Shown in pieces: positions 1 to 5,329 of a stretch of DNA of 5,471 bases; the first letter of the stretch is position 1; every line of letters starts with the position of its first letter. A model generated the notes under the pieces. The model was not told the origin of the DNA and ran no database searches. It saw only the letters and a list, made by a program, of their open reading frames with translations. Made by a program: the position numbers and the translations under genes. Source of the stretch: Actinomycetota bacterium (lineage in GTDB: Bacteria > Actinomycetota > Actinomycetes > Streptosporangiales > Streptosporangiaceae); assembly GCA_003541285.1 (NCBI GenBank), contig DPMS01000416.1:548-6018 (forward strand), read 5' to 3'.

Positions 1-270
1 GCCAAGCCTGCCCGGGCCAAGCCCGCGCAGGCTGCCAAGGCCAAGCCTGTCAGGGCCGCCACGAAGCCAGCGAAGCCCGGGCGTGGGGGGCCGGCGTCGG
101 TCTCCGCGATTTCCAGCTATCTGGCTGATCACCCCAACGGGGTGAAGGTGGCGGAACTGGAAGGTCAGTTCAGCTCGTCCCGGTCCGTGCTGTCCCGGAT
201 TCTGAAGGAGATGATCGCCGACCACACCGCACGGCGGGAAGAGAAATCGAAGCTCTACTTCGCGGCCTAG
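1..270 (+). CDS. C-terminal part of a basic-tail, winged-helix DNA-binding protein (5' end outside window)
   Basis: The frame is open from base 1 to a TAG at 268-270, leaving 89 residues of a longer protein. Residues 1-30 are a Lys/Ala/Pro/Arg-rich low-complexity stretch with repeated AKP steps, like the basic tails of actinobacterial HU (HupS) or H1-like histone proteins. Residues 33-87 look like a compact winged helix. A first helix (SAISSYLADHP) is followed by VKVAELEGQF, then a recognition-type helix (SRSVLSRILKEMIAD), and finally basic residues and LYF where the wing would be. The pattern resembles MarR- or ArsR-like wHTH folds. The likely role is DNA binding in the cytoplasm, either as a regulator or as a nucleoid-type protein. 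The missing N-terminus could change this view. It lies upstream of gvpN on the same strand, so it could be a regulator of the gas-vesicle cluster, but nothing in the window proves that. No specific family is recognised. Confidence 0.75.
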   Translation, partial: AKPARAKPAQAAKAKPVRAATKPAKPGRGGPASVSAISSYLADHPNGVKVAELEGQFSSSRSVLSRILKEMIADHTARREEKSKLYFAA

Positions 271-436
271 CGGCACTGCAGGACGGTCCAGCGACGCGGC
301 GGCCCGGGTCCGGCAGCAAGGATTCCGGTACCCACGCCACGGGGCCCGGCCCTCTATGAGCGCAGCTCATCAGGGTGGCACTGCCGTCGTGCGGCGCACA
401 GTGCTGCGGCCATCCAGCTACCTGAATATTCCGAAC

Positions 437-441
437 GAGGT
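437..441 (+). promoter_or_regulatory. Ribosome binding site that decides the gvpN start
   Basis: GAGGT lies 7 nt before the GTG at 449. The alternative in-frame ATG at 356 has no purine-rich element at a suitable distance. This favours the GTG at 449 as the gvpN start. Just upstream is an AT-rich palindrome, GAATATTC at 424-431, which is unusual in this GC-rich sequence. It could be part of a promoter or operator. Confidence 0.5.
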
Positions 442-448
442 GTATGGA

Positions 449-1411
449 GTGACTGCTGTTGGTGCTTCTGTTATTAGGGCTGTTCCGCGGCCGGATTTTG
501 TGGAGACGCCTTATGTGGCGGAGGTTACGGATCGGGCGCTGGGGTATGTGCGGGCGGGGTTCCCGGTGCATTTCCGTGGGCCGTCTGGGGTGGGGAAGAC
601 GACGCTGGCGTTGCATGTGGCGCATCGGCTGGGGCGGCCGGTGATGCTGATGGTGGGTGATGATGAGTTCGGGAGTTCGGATCTGGTGGGGGCGCATGCG
701 GGGTTCCGGCGGCGGCGGGTGGTGGATAACTTCATCGCGTCGGTGCGTAAGACCGAGGATGATGTGGCGCCGCGGTGGGTGGATCAGCGGTTGACGATCG
801 CGTGCCGTGAGGGTCTGACGCTGGTGTATGACGAGTTCACCCGGTCGCGGCCGGAGGCGAACAATGCGCTGCTGTCGGTGCTGGAGGAGGGGGTGCTGGT
901 GCTGCCGTCGCGGCGGCGGGCGGAGACCGATTACCTGCGGGTGCATCCGGATTTCGTGGCGATTTTCACGTCGAATCCGGTGGAGTACGCGGGGGTGCAT
1001 CAGGCGCAGGATGCGTTGTTCGAGCGGTTCGTGACGATCGATCTGGATGCCTTTGATGAGGCGAGTGAGTCGGCGATCGTGCAGGCGCGGTCGGGGGTGT
1101 CGGAGGCGGATGCGCTGAGTATTGTCCGGCTGGTGCGGGCGTGCCGGGTGGCGCTGGGGGGCGCGGACCGGCATACGGTGCGCAGTGCGATCGTGATCGC
1201 CAAGGTGGTGGCGCAGCGGGGGGCGGTGGCGGCGGCCGGTGATCCGGTGTTTGAGCGGGCGTGCCAGGATGTGCTGTCCAGTGAGGCGGGGCGGCGTGGC
1301 TGGAATGGGCTGAGTGCGGCCCAGGTGCGTGCCAAGGTGCTGGAGCTGGTGCATCAGCAGGCGGGTGGGCCGGTGAAGCGGGGCCGTGGCACCCGGCCGG
1401 TGCGGCCGTGA
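449..1411 (+). CDS. gvpN: Gas vesicle protein GvpN (MoxR/AAA+ ATPase)
   Basis: This is a predicted 320-residue AAA+ ATPase of the GvpN family, which is needed for gas vesicle growth and is thought to remodel assembly intermediates using ATP. FVETPY at 17-22, just inside the N-terminus, is the family-typical opening. Walker A is GPSGVGKTT at 44-52 (Lys50). The family segment GDDEFGSSDLVG is at 70-81 and RRRRVVDNFI at 87-96. Walker B is LTLVYDEF at 123-130 (Asp128, Glu129), followed by TRSRPEANN. Sensor 1 is FTSNP at 173-177 (Asn176), and FERF at 191-194 gives the likely arginine finger Arg193. The C-terminus is a helical lid followed by a short basic tail. All catalytic residues are present, so it should be active. 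An in-frame ATG at 356 would add 31 residues but lacks a ribosome site, and its third positions are only about 63% G/C. The stop overlaps the next start as GTGA, so the two are probably co-translated. Third positions here favour G and T, unlike the C-rich downstream genes. Confidence 0.93.
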   Translation: MTAVGASVIRAVPRPDFVETPYVAEVTDRALGYVRAGFPVHFRGPSGVGKTTLALHVAHRLGRPVMLMVGDDEFGSSDLVGAHAGFRRRRVVDNFIASVRKTEDDVAPRWVDQRLTIACREGLTLVYDEFTRSRPEANNALLSVLEEGVLVLPSRRRAETDYLRVHPDFVAIFTSNPVEYAGVHQAQDALFERFVTIDLDAFDEASESAIVQARSGVSEADALSIVRLVRACRVALGGADRHTVRSAIVIAKVVAQRGAVAAAGDPVFERACQDVLSSEAGRRGWNGLSAAQVRAKVLELVHQQAGGPVKRGRGTRPVRP

Positions 1412-1698
1412 GGGGTGGTGCGCCGCGCAGCGTGGCCGATGCCCGGACCGCGCGCAGCCTGCCGCCGCGGGCGGGGGCCGGTGCGGTGCCCGACGCGTAC
1501 GCGAAGCTGACCCAGCTGGCCCGCGAGAAACAGCGCCTGCTCGGCGAGCAGGACCTGTGGCAGCGCAAACTCGCCCGGATCACCACCCGCCTCGCCGAGA
1601 TCGACCACCAGATGACCCGCCTGGACCGCCACACCCAGAACCCGGGCCACACACCACCCCCACCACCCCCCTGGCGCGAAACCGAAATCCCCTACTGA
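1408..1698 (+). CDS. Small coiled-coil protein translationally coupled to gvpN
   Basis: A 96-residue protein starts at GTG 1408, overlapping the gvpN stop by 4 bp (GTGA). That is a strong sign of an operon with termination-reinitiation. Residues 1-28 are Arg/Ala/Gly-rich (SVADARTARSLPPR). Residues 29-75 form one long charged helix with heptad-like leucines (YAKLTQLAREKQRLL, then WQRKLARITTRLAEIDHQM), most likely a coiled coil. Residues 80-88 are a proline run, and the protein ends in the aromatic/acidic tail WRETEIPY. There is no signal peptide or membrane helix, so it should be cytoplasmic. Small coiled-coil proteins do occur in gas-vesicle clusters (cyanobacterial GvpV, for example), and position suggests an accessory assembly or adaptor role. 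I do not recognise the family with certainty. A different frame is also open through this region, but it gives low-complexity sequence. Confidence 0.75.
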   Translation: MRGGAPRSVADARTARSLPPRAGAGAVPDAYAKLTQLAREKQRLLGEQDLWQRKLARITTRLAEIDHQMTRLDRHTQNPGHTPPPPPPWRETEIPY

Positions 1699-1702
1699 CC
1701 AA

Positions 1703-1715
1703 GCACCGCGGGTGC
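1703..1715 (+). terminator. Small hairpin just after the gvpN-coupled gene
   Basis: GCACC and GGTGC form a 5-bp stem around a GCG loop, starting 5 bases after the stop codon. There is no T-tract. A second 5-bp GCCGG/CCGGC hairpin lies at 1816-1829. Either could mark the end of the gvp transcript, but stems this short are common by chance at this GC content. Confidence 0.2.
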
Positions 1716-1717
1716 GG

Positions 1718-1875
1718 GGAGGCTGACCGGCCGGGGATACCGGCTGCGCGAAGGCGCGCGAAGGCGGATGCCAGGTGCGTTGCCAGCGGAAACGGGGAGT
1801 TGAGTCAGGCCGCGCGCCGGCTGCCCGGCAAGGGGCAAGCGGCCGGGAGGCTGGCCGCTGCGAGGAGGCTGGCCG
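1718..1875 (+). repeat. Three copies of a 12-bp direct repeat upstream of the kinase gene
   Basis: GGAGGCTGGCCG occurs exactly at 1847-1858 and 1864-1875, a spacing of 17 bp. A one-mismatch copy (GGAGGCTGACCG) is at 1718-1729. The last copy also contains an inverted repeat, GGAGG at 1864-1868 with CCTCC at 1877-1881. The pair sits about 30-60 bp upstream of the candidate -10 box, where an activator or autoregulator would bind. Binding by the downstream response regulator is inference. A separate 10-bp tandem duplication, GCGCGAAGGC, lies at 1746-1765. Confidence 0.4.
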
Positions 1876-1904
1876 ACCTCCCAGTAGGGCCGGCGCGCCG
1901 CGTG

Positions 1905-1917
1905 TACATTCGGGCCA
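1905..1917 (+). promoter_or_regulatory. Candidate leaderless promoter of the kinase operon
   Basis: TACATT at 1905-1910 fits the actinobacterial TANNNT -10 pattern. Its last base lies 7 nt before the A of ATG 1917, so the expected transcription start coincides with that A. No Shine-Dalgarno element lies at normal distance from this ATG, which agrees with a leaderless mRNA, common in actinomycetes. No TTGAC-like -35 is seen at the expected place (CAGTAG at 1882-1887), so it may need an activator. Confidence 0.45.
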
Positions 1918-4496
1918 TGCGGCCAGCCCCTGACTTAGCGGCGTGGCCGGCTGGTGCCGCTGCGAGCGGACCGGCCGGCCCGGCGACAACGACGCTGGTC
2001 GCCGTGACGGCACGGACCACGTCGCTCATCCGCTGTGTCGCCATCGCATGCACCGCCGTGCAGGTCATCATCTGGCACTCGTTCTACGCGGCAGCCCCCT
2101 GGCGCCTGGTTGGGCCACTGGTGGCTGTCATCTGGTCCACCGGTGTGGTGGGTTACCTCGGGCGCCACCAGCCGGGTTGGCGGCTCGCCTGCGGCGACTC
2201 GGGTGCCCATATCGCGCTCGCGCTCGGCGCCCTGGGTTGCGTGCCACCTGCCATGCGGGGCGACACCGCCAACTGGCTGTACATCATGATGGCCGCCCAG
2301 GTGGTGGTCCCCGCCTGGTACGCGCCGGCCGCCGTGTTCGCGCCGCTGGCCCTGGCATCGGGATCGGCCTACTGGGCGGGAACCGTCCTGTCCCCGGCGG
2401 TGCGTACCGGGACCAACCCGCCGGCTGCCTGCGCGCTGCTGCTTACCCTGTCTGCCGTTTCCTGGCTGGGCAGGCGGAAGCTCCAGCAGCGGGCCGCGGC
2501 CGCGGACGCCGCGCTGGCCGCGGCGGACCAGGACTCCCGGGCCCAGTACGTCGTCCTGTCCAGGAACATCGAGCGCCGTGAGCATGAGCGCCTGCTCCAC
2601 GACACGGTGCTCAACACCCTCACCGCCCTCGCACAGCCCGGCAGCAGCGGCCAGGGCGAGGTGATCAGCCGGTGCCGCGACGACATCGCGCTGATGGAGC
2701 GCGCGCTCAGCGAACCTGGTGATCCTGTCACGGCGGCCCGCGAGCCCTACGGCGGCCTGCTGGCCGGCCTTGAGTCCGCCGCTCTCGGCATGCGCGAGCG
2801 GGGCCTGGATGTGCACATCGAGGTCATCAACGGTGCCCGTGCGGGGGCCAGTGCCGCGGTGGGGGGCAGTGCCGCGGTGGGGGCCAGTGCCGCGGTGGGG
2901 GCCAGTGCCGCGGTGGAGGCCAGTGCCCCGGCGGGGCACAAAGCCGCTGCTGCGCCCAGCCAAACCGCGGGCGGGGAGGCACTGGCTGTCCCGGCCCCGG
3001 TCGCCGGCGCGATGGTGCACGCCGTACGCGAGGCGCTCGTCAACGCTGCCAGCCACGGCGCGACCGGAGAGGCCTGGGTGGAGGTCAACCTGGCGGCGTC
3101 CGCGGCCGACGCCGCGGCGCCGGCTGGCCTGGAGGTGACCGTACGGGATGGGGGTGTGGGATTCGACCCCGCCCATATCGGCCCCGGCCGGCTGGGCCTG
3201 CGGCGGTCCATCATCGAGCGCGTCGCTGACTGTGGCGGGCGGGCGACCATCCGGTCGGCGCCCGGCCAGGGCACCGAGGTGTGCCTGCGCTGGATGCCAC
3301 CGCCGGACCCACGCCAGGCGCCCACGACGGAGGATCCTGCTGACCGGCCGTCTGCGCTGCCGAGCAGCGGGGGGATGGTCCACGATGCCTACGAGGCTGA
3401 ACTGCCGCGCGTGGCAGGGATGGTCGCGGCTATCTGGCAGCTCACCCTGTTGATCCAGGTGGTGAGTTACCTTCCCGACTACAGATACCCGGCGGTGCCG
3501 ATCGCGGTGTGGCTCAGCATGCTGGTGGCCGCGGTCTGGCTGGTGCCCCGAGCCCGCACCGCCCGTTTCGCGGGACCGGAGGCACTGGTCGCGATCGCGG
3601 TCGCGGTCACCGCGGTCGCGCTTGTCGGCTGGGACCGCCGTGCACATGGCGCAGGCGGGACGGCCGACTGGTCGGTCATCGGGACCGGCTGGCTGCTGGC
3701 CCTGGTGGCAATGTGCCGCCCGGCCTGGGTGTGGGGTTCCGCGGCGGTGCTCGTCGTCGCCGCTCATGCGATTCTCACCATCCACATGCTGGGGGTGACT
3801 CCGCTGTGGCTGGCGCGGCTCGCGGCAACCGGGTACACCGTCGTGGTGATCCTCGTAGTGTTTGCCGCCTTGCGGCCGGCCGTGCGCACCTACGCCGCGA
3901 TGGCCACCCGCCGGGCCGAGCTGGCAAGCCGGTCAGCGGCGGAGCGCGCGGCGGCCGCCGCGGTCCACGAGGACCGGCTGGGCAGGCTCGCCCTCCTGGA
4001 GCAGCAGGCGCTCCCGCTGCTGCGTGACATCGCCACCGGGACGCTGGACCTGGCTGGCGGCGAGGTGCGGGCGCAGTGCGGACGGCAGGCGGCGGCGCTG
4101 CGGCGGGCGCTGCTGGACCGGCCCCAGCATGGGGGCCTGCTGCTTGCCGGCATCGCACCCGCGCTGAGCGCCGCCCGGGCGCGAGGTGTGCCGATGGAGG
4201 TCCGCGTCGTCGGTGACCCTGGGCGCCTGCCGACGGGGGTGGCGGGCGCCACACTGGCGGCGGTCAGCGGGGTGGTGAATGCGCTGCCGCCGCATCCGGT
4301 GACGCTCACGGTGCTGGCGTCCGAGGACGACGTGGAAATGTACATGACCTTCGACAAGCCGCCACAGGCTGCACCGGACGTGACCGGACTCGCGCGGAAG
4401 GTGCCCGCAACCTCCGCCTGGCGTGCCACGGTCGAGGTTGTCGACAGTGGAGCGGGATGCCTGGAGATCCGATGGCGGAAGGCAGCGCTGACATGA
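1917..4496 (+). CDS. Tandem sensor histidine kinase: active kinase fused to a degenerate kinase copy
   Basis: A predicted 859-residue membrane sensor kinase. Residues 36-184 hold about six hydrophobic segments (36-57, 62-82, 97-113, 119-136, 137-158, 167-184), followed by a helical linker at 186-222. The dimerisation helix ERREHERLLHDTVLNTL (219-235) carries the phospho-acceptor His228, as in the HisKA_3 class that pairs with NarL-type regulators. The ATP-binding region has an N-box (REALVN, Glu372 and Asn376), a G1 box (DGGVGF, 411-416) and a G2-like GRLGL (424-428). A 30-residue repeat (311-340) is inserted in it. A linker at 460-490 leads to a second set of about six membrane segments (501-519, 525-543, 554-571, 585-600, 604-622, 635-652). 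A second kinase-like region follows, in which His is replaced by Glu695 and no N-box Glu or DxGxG motif is seen. Internal homology is visible: GGLLAGLESAALGMRERG at 279-296 against GGLLLAGIAPALSAARARG at 739-757. The ATG at 1917 is chosen for the leaderless promoter. GTG 1902 is a possible alternative. The open frame runs back to 1386, but that part is low complexity and overlaps the previous gene. The signal sensed is unknown. Confidence 0.88.
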   Translation: MRPAPDLAAWPAGAAASGPAGPATTTLVAVTARTTSLIRCVAIACTAVQVIIWHSFYAAAPWRLVGPLVAVIWSTGVVGYLGRHQPGWRLACGDSGAHIALALGALGCVPPAMRGDTANWLYIMMAAQVVVPAWYAPAAVFAPLALASGSAYWAGTVLSPAVRTGTNPPAACALLLTLSAVSWLGRRKLQQRAAAADAALAAADQDSRAQYVVLSRNIERREHERLLHDTVLNTLTALAQPGSSGQGEVISRCRDDIALMERALSEPGDPVTAAREPYGGLLAGLESAALGMRERGLDVHIEVINGARAGASAAVGGSAAVGASAAVGASAAVEASAPAGHKAAAAPSQTAGGEALAVPAPVAGAMVHAVREALVNAASHGATGEAWVEVNLAASAADAAAPAGLEVTVRDGGVGFDPAHIGPGRLGLRRSIIERVADCGGRATIRSAPGQGTEVCLRWMPPPDPRQAPTTEDPADRPSALPSSGGMVHDAYEAELPRVAGMVAAIWQLTLLIQVVSYLPDYRYPAVPIAVWLSMLVAAVWLVPRARTARFAGPEALVAIAVAVTAVALVGWDRRAHGAGGTADWSVIGTGWLLALVAMCRPAWVWGSAAVLVVAAHAILTIHMLGVTPLWLARLAATGYTVVVILVVFAALRPAVRTYAAMATRRAELASRSAAERAAAAAVHEDRLGRLALLEQQALPLLRDIATGTLDLAGGEVRAQCGRQAAALRRALLDRPQHGGLLLAGIAPALSAARARGVPMEVRVVGDPGRLPTGVAGATLAAVSGVVNALPPHPVTLTVLASEDDVEMYMTFDKPPQAAPDVTGLARKVPATSAWRATVEVVDSGAGCLEIRWRKAALT
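2847..2936 (+). repeat. Five tandem 18-bp repeats inside the kinase gene
   Basis: Units start at 2847, 2865, 2883, 2901 and 2919. The consensus is GCCAGTGCCGCGGTGGGG. Units 1 and 3 are identical, units 2 and 4 each differ by one base, and unit 5 differs by two. Each encodes a hexapeptide of the type ASAAVG, residues 311-340. The array falls in the loop between the first strand of the ATP-binding region and the N-box helix. The near identity of the units suggests recent slippage expansion, always in multiples of three bases so the frame is kept. Confidence 0.95.
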
Positions 4497-4555
4497 CGGG
4501 ATCACCGGAGGCGGCCGGCCTTACCGGCGTCACCCGGATCGGGGCCGCGCGATGA
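4493..4555 (+). CDS. Possible 20-codon leader/coupling peptide between kinase and regulator
   Basis: ATG 4493 overlaps the kinase stop as ATGA (4493-4496). The frame runs 20 codons and ends in a TGA at 4553-4555, which overlaps the response regulator ATG as another ATGA (4552-4555). GGAAGG at 4477-4482 sits 10 nt before the ATG and could recruit ribosomes. The regulator itself has only a weak purine tract (GGAT/GGGG) upstream. The peptide (beginning MTGSPEAAG) resembles nothing I know. The exact double overlap suggests ribosomes pass from kinase to regulator through it, keeping their output linked. It could also be chance, since stop codons are rare at this GC content. Confidence 0.35.
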   Translation: MTGSPEAAGLTGVTRIGAAR

Positions 4556-5196
4556 GCATCATCGACGTCGCCGTTGTCGACGACCACCCCATCATTCTCG
4601 ATGGCGTCGCCGGCTGGATCCGCTCCGCGGCGACCGGCATGAGGATCGTCGGCACGGCCACGACCGTGGCTGGCCTGCTGGCCGGGCCGGGGCGGCTGGC
4701 GCAGGTGGTTCTTCTTGACCTCGACCTTGGCGACGGGACGGCCGCTGAGCGCAACGTCGCCGCCGTCACCGCCGCCGGGCCCACCGTCCTGGTGCTCTCC
4801 GCCTCCGACAAGCCGGTCAGTGTCCGGTCCGCAATCCGGGCGGGTGCCCTCGGCTACGTGCTGAAGAGCGAAGAGACTTCCCAGATGGCAGCTGCCATTA
4901 GGACGGTCGCTGCGGGAAAGGACTGGATCTCGCCCCGGCTGGCATACATCTTCGCCACCGACGACGCTCCCGACCGGCCGGTCCTCAGCCCACAGGAAAC
5001 GCGTGCGCTGCAGCTTTACGCCACCGGCATGCCGATGAAGTCCGTCGCCCGGCGGATGGGCCTCAGCGAGGAGACGGCCAAGCAGTATGTGTGCCGGGTC
5101 CGCGACAAGTACGGGCGCGCTGGCAGGGCGGCGCCGACCAAAATGGACCTGTACTATCGAGCCGTTGAGGACGGGCACCTCCCCCCAAACCCCTGA
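4552..5196 (+). CDS. NarL/LuxR-type response regulator
   Basis: A 214-residue, two-domain response regulator, the expected cytoplasmic partner of the kinase just upstream. The receiver domain spans about 3-122. The acidic pocket is Asp10 and Asp11 (VVDDHP), the phospho-acceptor is Asp56 in VVLLDLDLGDG, the switch residue is Ser83 (VLVLSAS), and the conserved lysine is Lys105 (GYVLKSE). After a short linker, residues 144-208 form the LuxR-type helix-turn-helix (LSPQETRALQLYATGMPMKS, then VARRMGLSEETAKQYVCRVR), with a C-terminal TKMDLYYRAVEDG helix. All key residues are present, and length is normal for the family (about 200-225). The start fits the beginning of the receiver fold. It lies 55 bp after the kinase stop and is bridged by a possible coupling frame, so the two are almost certainly one operon. 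Target genes are not known. The direct repeats upstream of the kinase are one candidate site. Confidence 0.95.
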   Translation: MSIIDVAVVDDHPIILDGVAGWIRSAATGMRIVGTATTVAGLLAGPGRLAQVVLLDLDLGDGTAAERNVAAVTAAGPTVLVLSASDKPVSVRSAIRAGALGYVLKSEETSQMAAAIRTVAAGKDWISPRLAYIFATDDAPDRPVLSPQETRALQLYATGMPMKSVARRMGLSEETAKQYVCRVRDKYGRAGRAAPTKMDLYYRAVEDGHLPPNP

Positions 5197-5211
5197 CCGT
5201 GGATCCCCCCC

Positions 5212-5235
5212 CTCCCGGCATAGGGGCCTCGGGAG
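5212..5235 (+). terminator. Hairpin 1 downstream of the response regulator
   Basis: CTCCCG (5212-5217) and CGGGAG (5230-5235) can pair around a 12-nt loop, 15 bases after the stop codon. There is no T-tract. Alone it is weak, but it is the first of several hairpins in this stretch. Confidence 0.3.
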
Positions 5236-5248
5236 ATGCCCGTCCTTG

Positions 5249-5276
5249 ACCTATCGCTTCGACAGGTGATCTTATT
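5249..5276 (+). terminator. Hairpin with T-rich tail, likely operon terminator
   Basis: ACCTATCG (5249-5256) and CGACAGGT (5260-5267) pair with one mismatch around a CTT loop. The stem is followed by GATCTTATT, the most T-rich run nearby. This is the most intrinsic-terminator-like element after the two-component genes. The same stretch also contains TTGACC (5246-5251) with TCTTAT 18 bp later, so a forward promoter is an alternative reading. Confidence 0.4.
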
Positions 5277-5297
5277 CGAATGCTTCCCGGCCTGTCA

Positions 5298-5317
5298 TGA
5301 CCCCCGTTTGGGGGTCA
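5298..5317. terminator. Perfect 8-bp hairpin, terminator or operator
   Basis: TGACCCCC (5298-5305) and GGGGGTCA (5310-5317) pair perfectly around GTTT. The stem is strong, but no T-run follows on either strand. Actinomycete terminators often lack T-runs. The arms share GTCA/TGAC elements with the neighbouring palindromes GTCATGAC (5294-5301) and GGTCAC/GTGACC (5313-5329), so a protein-binding role is also possible. Confidence 0.5.
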
Positions 5318-5329
5318 CCCACCGTGACC
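5313..5329. promoter_or_regulatory. Inverted repeat overlapping the preceding hairpin
   Basis: GGTCAC (5313-5318) and GTGACC (5324-5329) are perfect inverted arms with a 5-bp spacer. The left arm is shared with the 5298-5317 hairpin, so in RNA the two stems exclude each other. On DNA it looks like an operator half-site pair. Function is unknown. Confidence 0.3.

Noticed and set aside
170..1354. 394-residue reverse-strand open frame opposite gvpN
   Set aside because: It lies opposite a clearly recognised gvpN, is rich in Arg/His/Pro low-complexity sequence and shows no domain. It is a shadow of G-rich third positions.
1386..1916. Upstream extension of the kinase frame
   Set aside because: The frame stays open, but the residues are Ala/Arg/Gly low complexity and overlap the coiled-coil gene. 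The ATG at 1917 has a fitting -10 box.
2847..2936. CRISPR-like array
   Set aside because: The units are 18 bp, directly adjacent without spacers, and in frame within a coding region.
1935..3785. 616-residue reverse-strand open frame opposite the kinase
   Set aside because: It is His/Arg/Gly-rich with no recognisable motif, and it lies opposite a protein with full kinase motifs.
3375..4496. Second kinase half as a separate gene starting at ATG 3375
   Set aside because: The frame is continuous with no stop. The G-run directly abuts the ATG, so it is not a properly spaced ribosome site. An internal start remains possible but unsupported.
4306..5178. 290-residue reverse-strand open frame opposite the response regulator
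   Set aside because: It is a shadow of a well-supported response regulator, with no domain-like pattern.
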